Assembly (NCBI GenBank): GCA_040768845.1
Contig: JAXGME010000008.1
Location: 186,001 to 250,000 of the forward strand
Direction of reading: 5' to 3'
DNA length: 64,000 nt
Origin: JAEZHK01 sp040768845
GTDB taxonomy: Bacteria > Bacillota > Clostridia > Christensenellales > Aristaeellaceae
Shown here: piece by piece, positions 1 to 8,665 of the stretch
Position numbering within the stretch: the first letter of the stretch is position 1
Layout: each line of letters starts with the position of its first letter
Made by a program: the position numbers and the translations under genes
The notes under the pieces: generated by a model
Databases searched by the model: none
What the model was told of the DNA's origin: nothing
The model's input: only the letters and a program-made list of their open reading frames with translations

Positions 1-621
1 CCCGCGCTGATTGACGGCGCGGCGCGGATGGGCGTGGAGCTTTCCGTGCTCTCCGGAGAGGCGGAGGCGCGCCTCGCTTACGCGGGCGCGGCGCCCGCGG
101 GCGCGGCCGGGGTCATCGACATCGGCGGCGGCTCCACCGAATTCATGACCGGAAGGGACGGCCGCGTGCTGGCCGCCGCCTCGGCGCAGATGGGCGCCGT
201 GCGGCTGAAGGCGCTCTCCGGCGGCGAAACCGATCCTGACCGGCTCCTCGAAACCGCGCGCCGGGCCCTCGAGCCCGCCGCCCGGGCGGCGCTCCGCTTC
301 CCGTCCAGCGACGGCTGGGTGGCCGTGGGCGGCACGTTTACCGCGCTGGCCGCCATGGAGCAGAAGCTGGACCGCTACGACGCCGCCAAGGTGCAGGGCT
401 TTCGCCTGACCGCCGACGCCGCCGCCGCGTGGCTGGCGCGCCTTGCCGCCATGACCCAGCGGGAGCGCCTCCGGATTCCCGGCCTGATCCCGGAGCGCGC
501 CGACATCATCCCCTTCGGCGCAGCCATCGCCGCCGCCTGCTTTACGCTGATCGGCCGGCCCTTCGTCACCGTCAGCGACCGGGACAACCTTCTGGGCTTT
601 CTCCGCGGACTTCCCGCGTAA
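1..621 (+). CDS. ppx: Ppx/GppA family exopolyphosphatase, 3' part
   Basis: The reading frame is open from base 1, so the start lies outside the window. The family hydrolyses polyphosphate or pppGpp in the cytoplasm, using an actin-like ATPase fold. The visible part has the family's VLSGEAEARLAYAGA segment and the phosphate-binding loop VIDIGGGSTE near window residues 38-47, followed by a second glycine motif VGGTFTALA. The C-terminus ends soon after the second actin-like lobe, so this is a short form without an HD domain. Assignment to the family is firm; Ppx versus GppA activity cannot be decided. Confidence 0.85.
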   Translation, partial: PALIDGAARMGVELSVLSGEAEARLAYAGAAPAGAAGVIDIGGGSTEFMTGRDGRVLAAASAQMGAVRLKALSGGETDPDRLLETARRALEPAARAALRFPSSDGWVAVGGTFTALAAMEQKLDRYDAAKVQGFRLTADAAAAWLARLAAMTQRERLRIPGLIPERADIIPFGAAIAAACFTLIGRPFVTVSDRDNLLGFLRGLPA

Positions 622-638
622 AGAATTGCGTTTTTCGC

Positions 639-667
639 TTGACAAACGCGCCGCGCTGAGGTATAAT
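639..667 (+). promoter_or_regulatory. sigma-70 type promoter of the tRNA-Met pair
   Basis: TTGACA at 639-644, a 17-nt spacer, and TATAAT at 662-667: a perfect consensus promoter about 30 nt upstream of the initiator tRNA, as expected for a stable-RNA promoter. Confidence 0.9.
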
Positions 668-696
668 ACTTTTTGCCGTCCAGAAAACGGCAGCAT

Positions 697-773
<77 letters not shown>

Positions 774-777
774 CAAA

Positions 778-811
778 AAATGCCAATTTCGTTTATTCGG
801 GATTGGCATTT
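778..811 (+). terminator. hairpin between the two tRNAs
   Basis: AAATGCCAAT (778-787) pairs perfectly with ATTGGCATTT (802-811) around a 14-nt loop. There is no long T tract, so it may be a partial terminator or an inter-tRNA processing stem. Confidence 0.5.
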
Positions 812-814
812 CAT

Positions 815-891
815 GGCGGCGTAGCTCAGTTGGCTAGAGCATTCGGTTCATACCCGGAGTGTCGTTGGTTCGAATCCGACCGCCGCTACCA
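815..891 (+). tRNA. tRNA-Met (elongator, CAT), prophage attachment gene
   Basis: A 77-nt cloverleaf with loop TTCATAC, CAT anticodon and encoded CCA. It matches the Gram-positive elongator tRNA-Met pattern rather than tRNA-Ile2. Its 3' half from 846 onward is the integration site of the element to the right. The copy here is complete, so integration left a functional tRNA. Confidence 0.93.
846..891 (+). other. attL (46-bp direct repeat, left copy)
   Basis: Identical to 37872-37917. It runs from the anticodon loop to the CCA of the elongator tRNA-Met. The sequences diverge immediately on both sides of the 46 bp. Confidence 0.95.
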
Positions 892-895
892 CGAA

Positions 896-932
896 AACAG
901 TGCATCTTCTACACAAGATGCACTGTTTTTTT
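896..932 (+). terminator. intrinsic terminator just inside attL
   Basis: AACAGTGCATCTT (896-908) and AAGATGCACTGTT (915-927) form a perfect 13-bp stem with a 6-nt loop, followed by a run of T. It now terminates the tRNA operon and was brought in by the element. Confidence 0.88.
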
Positions 933-1062
933 GTGTCAATTGCTCTATTTTTGTATGGAAATCGCCTAACATGCGCTTAACCGCTGACCAAAGGGCGGGA
1001 TTTCTGCACAAAACGGACGATTTTTTCACCGTTTTCGGCTCAAAAGTTTAGCTACACTAAAC

Positions 1063-2466
1063 CTATCCGGCAAGCTTACGGCTTACGTTCATGACCGCCT
1101 CCACCTCTTGTTCCTTGACGCCGTGCACATACCGATTCATGGTGGTGCTTATGTCCGCATGACCGATAATGCCCTGAATCGTCTTTGGAGAAGCGCCCGT
1201 AGCATTCAACATCGTCGCGTAGCTGTGGCGGAAGATGTGGGCCGTCGCGCCGTGCATGTCAATTGCACGCTCGATCCGCTGCATTGTACGCACATACACC
1301 ATCTTGGTAATGGGCGCGTCCCCACCAATCACATAGCCGGAAGCCTTTGCCGGTTGAAGAAGCTCCCATAGCACCGGGTCAAGTGGAATGCTTCGCTTCC
1401 CCTTCTCGGTCTTTGGCGTTCCAATCACCGCGTCGTTCTTCCCGCCCGGAAAGACAGCATTCCGAACAACATGAACCCATCCGGCTTTCGCATCAATGTC
1501 CTCCCACCGCAAGCCCAGCACTTCACCGCGCCGCATGCCCGTGAAGATTAGCAAGCTCATTAACCGCCTGTCATCGTCAGAGAGCTTGTCAAGCGCCCGG
1601 ATAATGTCCGTGAGTTCATCCTGTGTCAAAGCCTTACGTTCAGTCTTTTTTGTGGACGGAATCGTAAGCCGGGTGCTTTCGGCGGGGTTCTCCAGAATCA
1701 GCTTATCCTCTTTGGCTGACCGGAAGATAGCCCGGATTAAGACAAGCATTTCCTTCAATGTCTTTTCAGCAAGATTGCTTCGCTCATTAAGGAAAATCTG
1801 AATGTCGCCCGTCGTAATCCGGTTGATGGGCCTGTCACCCCAAGCCGGAAACAGGTGATATTCGAAAGTGGAGAGATACCCGCTTGCCGTCGTAGGCTTT
1901 AGCTTGTGTTCCTTGTAGGTCGAATACCAGCTTAGGGTATATTCCTTGAAGGACACAGCGATAACCGTTTTGAGTGCATATTCGCCCCCAATGAATTCCG
2001 CGATGCGTCCAGACTTGACATACTCCGATACCACCCTGTCCGCAAGGTCAAACTCGCTGTCACCGCTAATGTGCTTGACAACCGGCGTTCCGTCCTGAAG
2101 GTACCCCAAACAAATCCGCAACCTGTGTTTCGCCATTTCAACGCCCTCCAAACTTCGCGCTGAAACTGGCTCAAATTGTGCACTCACTGTGCAGTTTTCA
2201 AGATTCGCATGGGCAAGTGCCCTTCTCGTTCCCTCATAGGCGCTTTTCTCGATGCGCTTTATGAACGCCGCGCGGGCCTTTCCCCTTGGCAATGATACCA
2301 CCTTTGATTTCGTTTGCCAAGCGCCCGAAGCGCCCTCCAGCGGGCGCTTTGTGAGCCTTGCTCTATGACCGGCTTTTTTGGGCTTAACCCTGATTTCAGC
2401 ACTCCCGCCGCCTTTGTCTTTGATCGTGTTCAGGGTTTCGGCGCTGGTTGATACGGCTTCCGGCAT
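1063..2466 (-). CDS. int: tyrosine integrase of the prophage
   Basis: Site-specific recombinase for integration and excision at the tRNA-Met site. 467 aa from the chosen start (CAT at 2464-2466), which has GGGAGGG about 11 nt upstream; longer in-frame starts run through intergenic sequence. Middle part: SAM-like core-binding domain. C-terminal catalytic domain: the first Arg in TGMRRGEVLGLRWED, Lys in TPKTEKGKRS, the H-x-x-R box HIFRHSYATML, then IIGHADISTTMNRYVH with the nucleophilic Tyr. A basic N-terminal region of about 100 residues may hold the arm-binding domain. It lies next to attL and is transcribed toward it. A copy of the prophage-wide GTCACA/CGTATTTAACC element lies about 30 nt upstream of the start. 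Confidence 0.93.
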   Translation of the reverse strand: MPEAVSTSAETLNTIKDKGGGSAEIRVKPKKAGHRARLTKRPLEGASGAWQTKSKVVSLPRGKARAAFIKRIEKSAYEGTRRALAHANLENCTVSAQFEPVSARSLEGVEMAKHRLRICLGYLQDGTPVVKHISGDSEFDLADRVVSEYVKSGRIAEFIGGEYALKTVIAVSFKEYTLSWYSTYKEHKLKPTTASGYLSTFEYHLFPAWGDRPINRITTGDIQIFLNERSNLAEKTLKEMLVLIRAIFRSAKEDKLILENPAESTRLTIPSTKKTERKALTQDELTDIIRALDKLSDDDRRLMSLLIFTGMRRGEVLGLRWEDIDAKAGWVHVVRNAVFPGGKNDAVIGTPKTEKGKRSIPLDPVLWELLQPAKASGYVIGGDAPITKMVYVRTMQRIERAIDMHGATAHIFRHSYATMLNATGASPKTIQGIIGHADISTTMNRYVHGVKEQEVEAVMNVSRKLAG

Positions 2467-2496
2467 TGTGGGGCATCCCTCCCTTGAAAATATCAA

Positions 2497-2532
2497 GGTT
2501 AAATACGCCATTTTTAAGCCGGTTGTGACCCA
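2497..2532 (-). promoter_or_regulatory. shared prophage promoter/operator element, copy 1 (integrase)
   Basis: On the minus strand: TGGGTCACAA, 15 nt, CGTATTTAACC, ending about 30 nt before the integrase start. One of at least seven copies with conserved spacing and orientation in the element. Confidence 0.75.
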
Positions 2533-2662
2533 TCCGGATAAAGTACGCGCGAAGACTATGTGCAGTTGAAAGCGGGCATTGATTACGGGGAAGGGTAAAA
2601 TTCGTTGACTTGGACTATAATATTCGATAAAATGACTACAGCAAGTATGCGGAGGGAAAAAT

Positions 2663-2971
2663 ATGAAACAGAATAAACCAGTCAGGTTTTTATCAGATGT
2701 TTCCGGCGTTATATCCACCAATGGTGCTGGGCAGCCTGTCCCCCTTACGAAGTATGTGGTGCTTACCGCTGAGGGGGACATTTTCATTTCTGGAATTACC
2801 CACCGGGAGCTTACGAAGCTGGCCGCAAAGCTTATGGAGGTGGGCATGGAACAGGCATTATTGTATAATTATGCAGCTTGTAATGAAAACGGCGAATACG
2901 ATGATGCTGAGTTTACCGCAGAAGTGGACGGCATGATGGCCGCGGCTTTAAGCTATGAGGGCACCCTTTAA
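2663..2971 (+). CDS. hypothetical protein (102 aa)
   Basis: Not recognised. A clear GGAGG lies 8 nt before the ATG. The protein is acidic, with no membrane segment or cysteine motif. The C-terminal half (residues 45-100) looks helical. It is divergent from the integrase and followed by a terminator at about 3036, so it is probably a single-gene unit. The position beside int would suit a regulator or excisionase-like protein, but nothing in the sequence proves that. Confidence 0.6.
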   Translation: MKQNKPVRFLSDVSGVISTNGAGQPVPLTKYVVLTAEGDIFISGITHRELTKLAAKLMEVGMEQALLYNYAACNENGEYDDAEFTAEVDGMMAAALSYEGTL

Positions 2972-3594
2972 GACCACAACAGCCTAAAAACCCCGTTTTA
3001 CCCCTGCTTTTAGGATAAATTTTTGTTAATTCGCAAAAAGACCCTGCAAAAAGGGTCACTTTTTGTTACATAAATGGGGGTAGGGGGCCACCAAACACAG
3101 TATAAGGTATATGTAATAATTATATATATATATTATAATATAATAATATCCAAGAACTAAGAGCCATAGCAATTATTGGTATTGAGAATCTATATTCAGT
3201 TATTCTTTATAAATCTTCTATACTATTCCTGTGCTCATATTTCTAATCGTACTTTATACTCCTGTTCTTTGTTTTAATGCTTATAAAAATAACGAGGGAA
3301 ATAGTATGAGAGACTACGAATATTGGGAGAAGTGTTTACGGTAGAGTGCCTACGGGCCTCATTAAGTACGTCCCTCTATTCTGTGGTATTTCCAACACGC
3401 CGTCATCTTTTGTTGTTTTTCCAACAAAAATATGGCGTATTTCGGTGATGTCTAATCGGAAGGGCGGTTTTATAGGTTGAGGAAAGGCGGCTAAAGGGGG
3501 GAAGTGAAAAAGTGGACAAAACGCCCTTGGTGCGCGGCCCCTTCAAAAACTAAAAACAGACCCTAAAATTTACACAGGGGAGGTTATACTCGAC
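2972..3594. other. AT-rich intergenic region
   Basis: About 620 nt without a supportable gene. It holds a terminator hairpin near 3040, then a strongly AT-rich block at about 3100-3300 with runs of TA and TAA, very different from the GC-rich surroundings. I see no convincing ORF; a 12-codon ORF at 3305 is not supported. It could be a regulatory or replication-related region. Confidence 0.5.
3036..3066 (+). terminator. intrinsic terminator
   Basis: GACCCT (3040-3045), loop GCAAAA, AGGGTC (3052-3057), flanked by A5 on the left and T5 on the right. It follows the 102-aa gene and may work in both directions. Confidence 0.6.
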
Positions 3595-4011
3595 ATGGGT
3601 AAGCGAATTTTGAACCTAAACGCCCAGCAGCGGAAAGCCGCGGAGCTTATCGCCTTCAACGAAACCGGAAGAACCATGACGGAGATTGCCGCGGAGGTTG
3701 GAGTTACCCCCGGCTGTTTGAGCAAGTGGAAGGCAAACCCGGACTTTGCCTATCTGGTGAACGAATACGCCGACCAAATCATGGAATGCTTTGTGGCCGA
3801 AGCCTACAAGGATTTGCGTAAGCTTTCCCGTGGGGCTAAATCGGATGGCTCCAAACTGAAAGCCATTGAGCTTATTCTAAAGAACCGGGGCAAGATTCGG
3901 GACGTGCAGGACGTTACCGCAAAGGTTGAAGATACCCGCGCCACCGAGGACATTCTTTCCGAAGTGGACGCCCTGAAAGCAAGGCTTGGCATGGCTTCTG
4001 CGGATAAATAA
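3595..4011 (+). CDS. phBC6A51-type HTH protein / small terminase subunit-like
   Basis: 138 aa, with GGGGAGG upstream. An N-terminal helix-turn-helix (about residues 20-50: EIAAEVGVTPGCLSKWKANPDF) resembles the phBC6A51 family and small terminase DNA-recognition domains. The rest is a helical region with the KAIELILKNRGKIRDVQ segment typical of small terminases. In an intact phage it would pair with the large terminase, which here sits 5.6 kb downstream and is truncated. Role as TerS is inferred from family resemblance. Confidence 0.7.
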   Translation: MGKRILNLNAQQRKAAELIAFNETGRTMTEIAAEVGVTPGCLSKWKANPDFAYLVNEYADQIMECFVAEAYKDLRKLSRGAKSDGSKLKAIELILKNRGKIRDVQDVTAKVEDTRATEDILSEVDALKARLGMASADK

Positions 4012-4112
4012 ACTTGTCGCATTCTCTTGACGGAATGTGACGAGTATGGTACACTATACCCAAGGAATAAGGCAATTGTTGGCAGGTTATCCAGCAAATA
4101 ACTTGTCGCATT
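4011..4112. promoter_or_regulatory. inverted-repeat site plus repeated half-site upstream of a recombinase
   Basis: AACTTGTCGCATTC (4011-4024) and GAATGTGACGAGTA (4033-4046) are inverted repeats matching at 11 of 14 positions around an 8-nt centre. The 13-nt AACTTGTCGCATT arm recurs at 4100-4112. The arm-spacer-arm geometry fits either a tyrosine-recombinase core site or an operator, since it overlaps the -35 at 4027. Confidence 0.55.
4027..4055 (+). promoter_or_regulatory. sigma-70 type promoter for the XerC-like recombinase
   Basis: TTGACG (4027-4032), 17 nt, TACACT (4050-4055), about 75 nt before the ATG at 4132. The -35 lies in the centre of the inverted-repeat site. Confidence 0.65.
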
Positions 4113-4131
4113 TCCATTCGGAGGGTATAGT

Positions 4132-5109
4132 ATGGATGTACACGCAGACGCAACGACCTTGTTTGTGGAGCACCTTGTGACGAAGGGCCTTGACGGTAAG
4201 ACCATCAACACCTATTTGGACGCATTGAAGCGGTTTGAAAGGTTCATGAGCACGTCGAAAAATGACGGTGCACTTTCAACCGCCCCCACCACCGGGGGGG
4301 CCGGGGGGTGCCCCACCCCCATTCTTGCCACTCAAAAAGACATATCAAATTTCAAAAAGTGGCTGACGATCACTTACAAGTCCGGGACGGCCCGCCTTAC
4401 CTTGAAGCTCCTGAGCGCCTTCTTCCGTTGGGCCGTGGACAATCACCTGATGGTCGATAATCCGGTGGACTTCATCGAACGGCCCCCCATGACGCAAACC
4501 CCCATCAAGTGGCTTACCACGGATGAACAGAACGCCGTCCTGCGGGAAGCGCGGCGGGTGCGGTGTGCTTTGGGGAACACCCCCACGGAAACCCAGCAGA
4601 ACACCCAACTTCGGGAATACGCCATTGTGCTTACCTTCCTCCGGGCGGGCTTGCGGGTGGAAGAACTTTGCGACATGAAGGTGTCCGACCTCACCATAAC
4701 CCCGCGCAAGGGGCATGTGTACATCATGGGCAAGGGAGACAAAGACCGGACGGTGCCCCTTTGCAAAGAGCTTCGGGGCGTGCTGACGCGGTATTTGGAA
4801 AGCCGGAAGGACAACCCCTCCCCCTACGTTTTCCCCTCCCAGCGGTCGGAGCACTGCACCACGCGGGCCATTCAACACTTGATTGAGGGGTATGCGGAAC
4901 GGCTGAACATGCCGCACCTGACCTGCCACGCCCTCCGCCACACCTTCGGCCATGATCTGGCGGTGGCCCACATTCCACTTGACGTTATCGCCCGGCTCAT
5001 GGGCCATTGCAAGGCGGACGGTTCCCCCAACATCGCCATGACAACCCGATACACCGCACCGGGCATGTCAGATTTGGAGAACGCGGTGGAAACAATCGCC
5101 TGGGACTGA
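4132..5109 (+). CDS. XerC/XerD-like tyrosine recombinase (second recombinase)
   Basis: 325 aa, the usual Xer length; GGAGGG precedes the ATG. N-terminal SAM-like core-binding domain (about 5-115), then a catalytic domain with Arg in TFLRAGLRVEELCDMKVSDL, Lys in MGKGDKDRTVPL, HALRHTFGHDLA (H-x-x-R), LMGH and the nucleophile in TTRYTAPG. All catalytic positions are present. Residues 48-62 are a low-complexity Gly/Pro insert encoded by a G-rich tract. It sits between TerS and the lysin rather than near an att site. This suggests a separate reaction, such as multimer resolution or inversion, possibly at the inverted-repeat site upstream; that is inference. Confidence 0.85.
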   Translation: MDVHADATTLFVEHLVTKGLDGKTINTYLDALKRFERFMSTSKNDGALSTAPTTGGAGGCPTPILATQKDISNFKKWLTITYKSGTARLTLKLLSAFFRWAVDNHLMVDNPVDFIERPPMTQTPIKWLTTDEQNAVLREARRVRCALGNTPTETQQNTQLREYAIVLTFLRAGLRVEELCDMKVSDLTITPRKGHVYIMGKGDKDRTVPLCKELRGVLTRYLESRKDNPSPYVFPSQRSEHCTTRAIQHLIEGYAERLNMPHLTCHALRHTFGHDLAVAHIPLDVIARLMGHCKADGSPNIAMTTRYTAPGMSDLENAVETIAWD

Positions 5110-5159
5110 CAACCACCAACCCGCGGCACCGGTTAAAACCCGGTGCTATTTTTTATGCT

Positions 5160-6347
5160 TTGAAAGGGGGCTTTCCAACGGCTACGGTTTACAGATTGGG
5201 TGCCCGCGTGCTCAAACAGGGCATGAAGGGGGCTGACGTGCTGGAATTGCAGCGCGGCCTTATCACGTTGGGCTATGACGTTTCGTACATGGATAGCAAG
5301 GGCAAGAAACAGCCCGGTACCGATGGTGAGTATGGCCCGGTGACGGCAGGGGCCGTGCTCATGTTTCAGACCAAGAACATGATTCCCGGCACTGGCATTT
5401 TTGACGCAAAGACGTTTCCTCTGTTCACCGTGGCCCTTGCGGCAAAGCTGGCGGAAACCATCACCCCCACCCCTACGGCACCCGTTTTCCCCGTGCGGTT
5501 TTCCATTCCGGACTTTTCAGTGTATCAGGGGGAAATCGACTACGACAAATTCTGCGAAGGGAACGCGTTTGGTATCGTTCGGGCGAGAGTAAGCGGCAGC
5601 ACGGACAAGATGGTGGTTAAGCACCTGAAAGCGTTTCAGGCCCGCAATTTCCCTGTTTGCGTGTACGACTTTATCAAACTGAAATCGGACACCGACGCGG
5701 TAAATCAGGCGGACGCCATGTATGCGGTATGTGCCGCCTACGCCCCTATGGTGTGGTACGTGGATTTTGAAACGCTGGCGGACGGCGTGTCCTATGCAAA
5801 GGCCATCACCTATACCCGGACATACATTGCCCGGCTGCGTTTCCACGGTGTGCAGAAAATCGGCCTGTATACCGGGGACTACCGTTGGCGTTCCCAGCTT
5901 TACAAACTGGCCGACGTGGTGGACGACGTTTGGCTGGCGTCCTACGGCGTCAATAACGGGTATCTGTCCCGCATGCCCACAAAGACGGTTGGCGGGTTGC
6001 ACCAGTACACCAGCATGGCCGGGGCCAAGGTGAACGGTGTGAAAGTCAAGGGTGCCCCCGGCATTTCCAAGCGCACCGACATGAACCGGCTAACGGGTCA
6101 GAAGCCCCTTTCGTGGTACACCGGGCGGACGTATGACGGCCCGGATTACTTCGGTGTGGCAAAGATCAAGGCCAAATCGGCCACCGTGCTTTCCGGGCCT
6201 TACGGGTCGGCGGGCACGTTGGGTACCGTCGCAAATGGCGGCCTTCTCATTCGGAGGGCTGGCGACGTGGACGGATGGCTGGCCGTCCGGTACAAAGATC
6301 AGGACGGGTTCATTGTGGCGTCTACGGCGTCCCTGATTACGGGATAG
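5160..6347 (+). CDS. GH25-type endolysin with peptidoglycan-binding and SH3-like domains
   Basis: Muramidase-type phage lysin. Domains in order: peptidoglycan-binding type 1 (GMKGADVLELQRGLITLGYDV and GEYGPVTAGAVLMFQ), a GH25 fold beginning SIPDFSVYQGEIDYDKF with the catalytic acidic pair in WYVDFE, then a C-terminal SH3-like wall-binding segment (TVLSGPYGSAGTLGTV to IVAS). The start is uncertain. A good AAAGGGGG sequence lies 7 nt before an ACG codon (5178), whose context would give M-ATVYRLGARV. The nearest normal in-frame start is TTG at 5160, without a ribosome site. An ATG start codon mutated to ACG is plausible. It precedes the fibre gene. Confidence 0.82.
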   Translation: MKGGFPTATVYRLGARVLKQGMKGADVLELQRGLITLGYDVSYMDSKGKKQPGTDGEYGPVTAGAVLMFQTKNMIPGTGIFDAKTFPLFTVALAAKLAETITPTPTAPVFPVRFSIPDFSVYQGEIDYDKFCEGNAFGIVRARVSGSTDKMVVKHLKAFQARNFPVCVYDFIKLKSDTDAVNQADAMYAVCAAYAPMVWYVDFETLADGVSYAKAITYTRTYIARLRFHGVQKIGLYTGDYRWRSQLYKLADVVDDVWLASYGVNNGYLSRMPTKTVGGLHQYTSMAGAKVNGVKVKGAPGISKRTDMNRLTGQKPLSWYTGRTYDGPDYFGVAKIKAKSATVLSGPYGSAGTLGTVANGGLLIRRAGDVDGWLAVRYKDQDGFIVASTASLITG

Positions 6348-6396
6348 CCCCGAATTTTTCCTATGAAGCGAAATCACCACAAAGGGGGAAACACCA

Positions 6397-8007
6397 TTGA
6401 CCCTTACGCCCATCCTGGGCCTGAAAAAGCCTGACGCGTCCGACGCGGTGAAGCGGGCAGACTTTAACTTCAATTGGGATTTGCTCGATAACCACGGGCA
6501 CGCCATGGACAAGCTGTCCGGCGTGCTCCCGGTGGAGAAGGGCGGCACCGGCGGCAGCACGGCAGCGGCAGCCCGTGCAGCCATCGGGGCGGACAACGCC
6601 GCCAACCTCACCACCGGCACCATGAGCGCGGACAGGCTCCCAATCGTTCCCGTGGCAAAGGGTGGCACGGGTGCATCCGACGCAGCTACGGCACGCGCAA
6701 ACATCGGAGCGGCACCCAACACCTCGGCAACCCCCACCGCGGACGGCCTTATGTCCTCGGCGGACAAATCCAAACTTGACGGCGTGGCGGCCAATGCCAA
6801 CAACTACACCCACCCCAACACCGGCGTAAGTGCGGGGAGCTACCTCAAAGTGACCGTTAACCAACAGGGTCACGTTACGGCGGGGAGCAATGACCCCATG
6901 GCGGTTACGGAAGGGGGCACGGGGGCCACGGACGCGGCGGGTGCCCGGTCGAACATCGGCGCGGCGGCGGTAAGCCATGCATCGGCCACCGGTGACAACG
7001 GCAAAGCGTCGGCCACGGCATACGGCCATGCCATGGCGTCCTCCGCCGCACCTCTTGCACCCGGAACGGCCAACGCGGGCACCGACAACGGCAAATTTGC
7101 CCGTGAGGGCCATATCCACCCGGCGCAGGTTGACGTTACCGGCAAAGCGGGCAGCGCGGACAAACTGGCGACGGCCCGGAGAATCAACGGCAGCCTTTTC
7201 GACGGTACGGCGGATATTTCCTTTGGCGCGTTCAACCCGTCCCCTATCGCGGCAAGCACCGACCTTAACACGGTGCAAAATCCCGGTTTCTACAAGTGCG
7301 ATCAGAACGCCACTGTTGCCACCCTGTCCAATACCCCCACCACATACGCCTTTTTCATGATTGTTGGTACGCATGCGGGCGTATTCCAGCAGATCATAGA
7401 GTTTGTGACCGGAAGCCCCAAAGTGTACATGCGCAACCTGTATCAAAGCACATGGGGCGCGTGGTATCGGGTATACACCACGGCAGACGCGCCCACCAGC
7501 GTATCCGGCAATGCAGGCACGGCCACGAAATGGGTTGCGGCCCGCAATGTGTCCATTACCGGCGGCGCTACGGCTACGGCGGTGGCGCTGGACGGCACGG
7601 CTGACATTGCCCTGAATGTCACGGCGCTGGACATGAGCAAGGCCACGGCGGGCACCCTGCCCATTGCGAGGGGCGGCACCGGCGGCGCAGATGCAGCGGC
7701 GGCCCGTACCGCGTTGGGGATCACCCCGGCCAACATTGGCGCGGCGGCTACCTCGCACAACCAGGACGCAAGCACCATCACCTCCGGCACCCTCCCCGTG
7801 GCCCGTGGCGGTACCGGTCAAACCACGGCGGCAGGTATCCGTAACTCCCTCGGTTTGGGCAACACCACCGGCGCGGTTCCGGTTGCCAACGGAGGCACCG
7901 GCGCAACCACGGCAGCGGCAGCCTTGACCAACCTCGGTATCTTCTATGCGGCAACGTTGCCCACCTCCGGCGTCGAGGGGCAGATTTGTCTTGTGCCTAT
8001 CGCGTAA
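6397..8007 (+). CDS. tail fibre protein with GGTG repeats and pyocin-knob-like domain
   Basis: 536 aa from a TTG start preceded by AAAGGGGG. The protein is built from at least six copies of a motif VxxGGTGxxxAAxARxxIG, typical of phage fibre shafts. Between about residues 280 and 370 lies a segment with GFYKCDQNATVAT, FFMIVGTHAGVFQQIIEF and YQSTWGAWYRVY that resembles the pyocin-knob receptor domain of fibres. Probable role: host-surface recognition at the virion tail. The gene is followed after 12 nt by another structural-type gene, so it probably heads a fibre-lysis operon. There is no reverse transcriptase or variable repeat, so it is not a diversity-generating retroelement target. Confidence 0.8.
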   Translation: MTLTPILGLKKPDASDAVKRADFNFNWDLLDNHGHAMDKLSGVLPVEKGGTGGSTAAAARAAIGADNAANLTTGTMSADRLPIVPVAKGGTGASDAATARANIGAAPNTSATPTADGLMSSADKSKLDGVAANANNYTHPNTGVSAGSYLKVTVNQQGHVTAGSNDPMAVTEGGTGATDAAGARSNIGAAAVSHASATGDNGKASATAYGHAMASSAAPLAPGTANAGTDNGKFAREGHIHPAQVDVTGKAGSADKLATARRINGSLFDGTADISFGAFNPSPIAASTDLNTVQNPGFYKCDQNATVATLSNTPTTYAFFMIVGTHAGVFQQIIEFVTGSPKVYMRNLYQSTWGAWYRVYTTADAPTSVSGNAGTATKWVAARNVSITGGATATAVALDGTADIALNVTALDMSKATAGTLPIARGGTGGADAAAARTALGITPANIGAAATSHNQDASTITSGTLPVARGGTGQTTAAGIRNSLGLGNTTGAVPVANGGTGATTAAAALTNLGIFYAATLPTSGVEGQICLVPIA

Positions 8008-8019
8008 GGGAGGGACTAT

Positions 8020-8598
8020 ATGGCAACGAACACGCTTTATTCGACATACTGCCGCAGTGGTTATCTTTCGTCGGACGGGTACAGCTATACAAGTGACTGG
8101 ACGTTTGGAGAGCAAAGCGGACACAACTTTAAAGGAGTTGTCCGGTTTCCTGATTTGCTTTTGCGAAGCGCGGTAATCCAGAACATAAGCCTTGTCCTCC
8201 GTCGAATTGACACCTACGGCGGGCGCACGTGCCAATTCGGGTTTAATCAGAACATCGCGTGGGGTTCTACCCTTTTGCGGACGTTCAGCGTTTCCATTTC
8301 ATCCGGCACGGGCAACAAAACCATAGACCTGACCGCTCACAAGGACCTAATCCAAAATTTCAGCGGTGAGTGGTGCATCCATACCAACCGCGACGGCAAT
8401 GCATCAGGCTTTACGCAATTCAACGGCGACGAGGACGGCACCAACGGGCCGAGAATTGTTGTCACTTACGAAAATGCCACGGTGGAATACTTCACGGCGG
8501 GCGCGTGGCAAAAGTGCCTTGTGCATTATCGCACGTCCACGGGTTGGGTTCAGACCATCCCGTATATCTACAAAAGCGGCGTGTGGGTACAGGTTTAA
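8020..8598 (+). CDS. putative phage tail-associated protein (192 aa)
   Basis: Follows the fibre gene by 12 nt with GGGAGGG before the ATG. The body is beta-rich with aromatic residues (FPDLLLRSAVIQNISLVLRR, HTNRDGNASGFTQF). It ends in YFTAGAWQKCLVHYRTSTGW plus GVWVQV, a C-terminal pattern common in tail accessory proteins. No catalytic motif is visible. Function as a fibre accessory or adhesin is inferred from position and composition. Confidence 0.6.
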   Translation: MATNTLYSTYCRSGYLSSDGYSYTSDWTFGEQSGHNFKGVVRFPDLLLRSAVIQNISLVLRRIDTYGGRTCQFGFNQNIAWGSTLLRTFSVSISSGTGNKTIDLTAHKDLIQNFSGEWCIHTNRDGNASGFTQFNGDEDGTNGPRIVVTYENATVEYFTAGAWQKCLVHYRTSTGWVQTIPYIYKSGVWVQV

Positions 8599-8665
8599 CG
8601 CGCCGTGAAATCCCGGCCCGTTGTGCTACGGCATGACGGGCTTATTTTTGAATGGAGGCTTACAC

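Noticed and set aside
815..891. tRNA-Ile2 (CAT, lysidine) alternative
   Set aside because: Stem and loop sequences match elongator tRNA-Met of Gram-positive bacteria much better.
3305..3343. 12-codon ORF in the AT-rich region
   Set aside because: Too short and without other support.
6529..7960. Direct repeats in the fibre gene as a possible CRISPR or diversity-generating template
   Set aside because: The repeats are coding (GGTG shaft motifs) with irregular spacing; no cas genes, reverse transcriptase or adenine-mutated repeat pair.
6361..8235. 624-codon ORF on the minus strand opposite the fibre gene
   Set aside because: Antisense shadow of the GC-rich fibre repeats; Arg/Gly/Cys-rich composition, no ribosome site. 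The same applies to long antisense ORFs at 13755-15470, 40995-42596, 43237-44901, 46295-47815 and 61832-63433.
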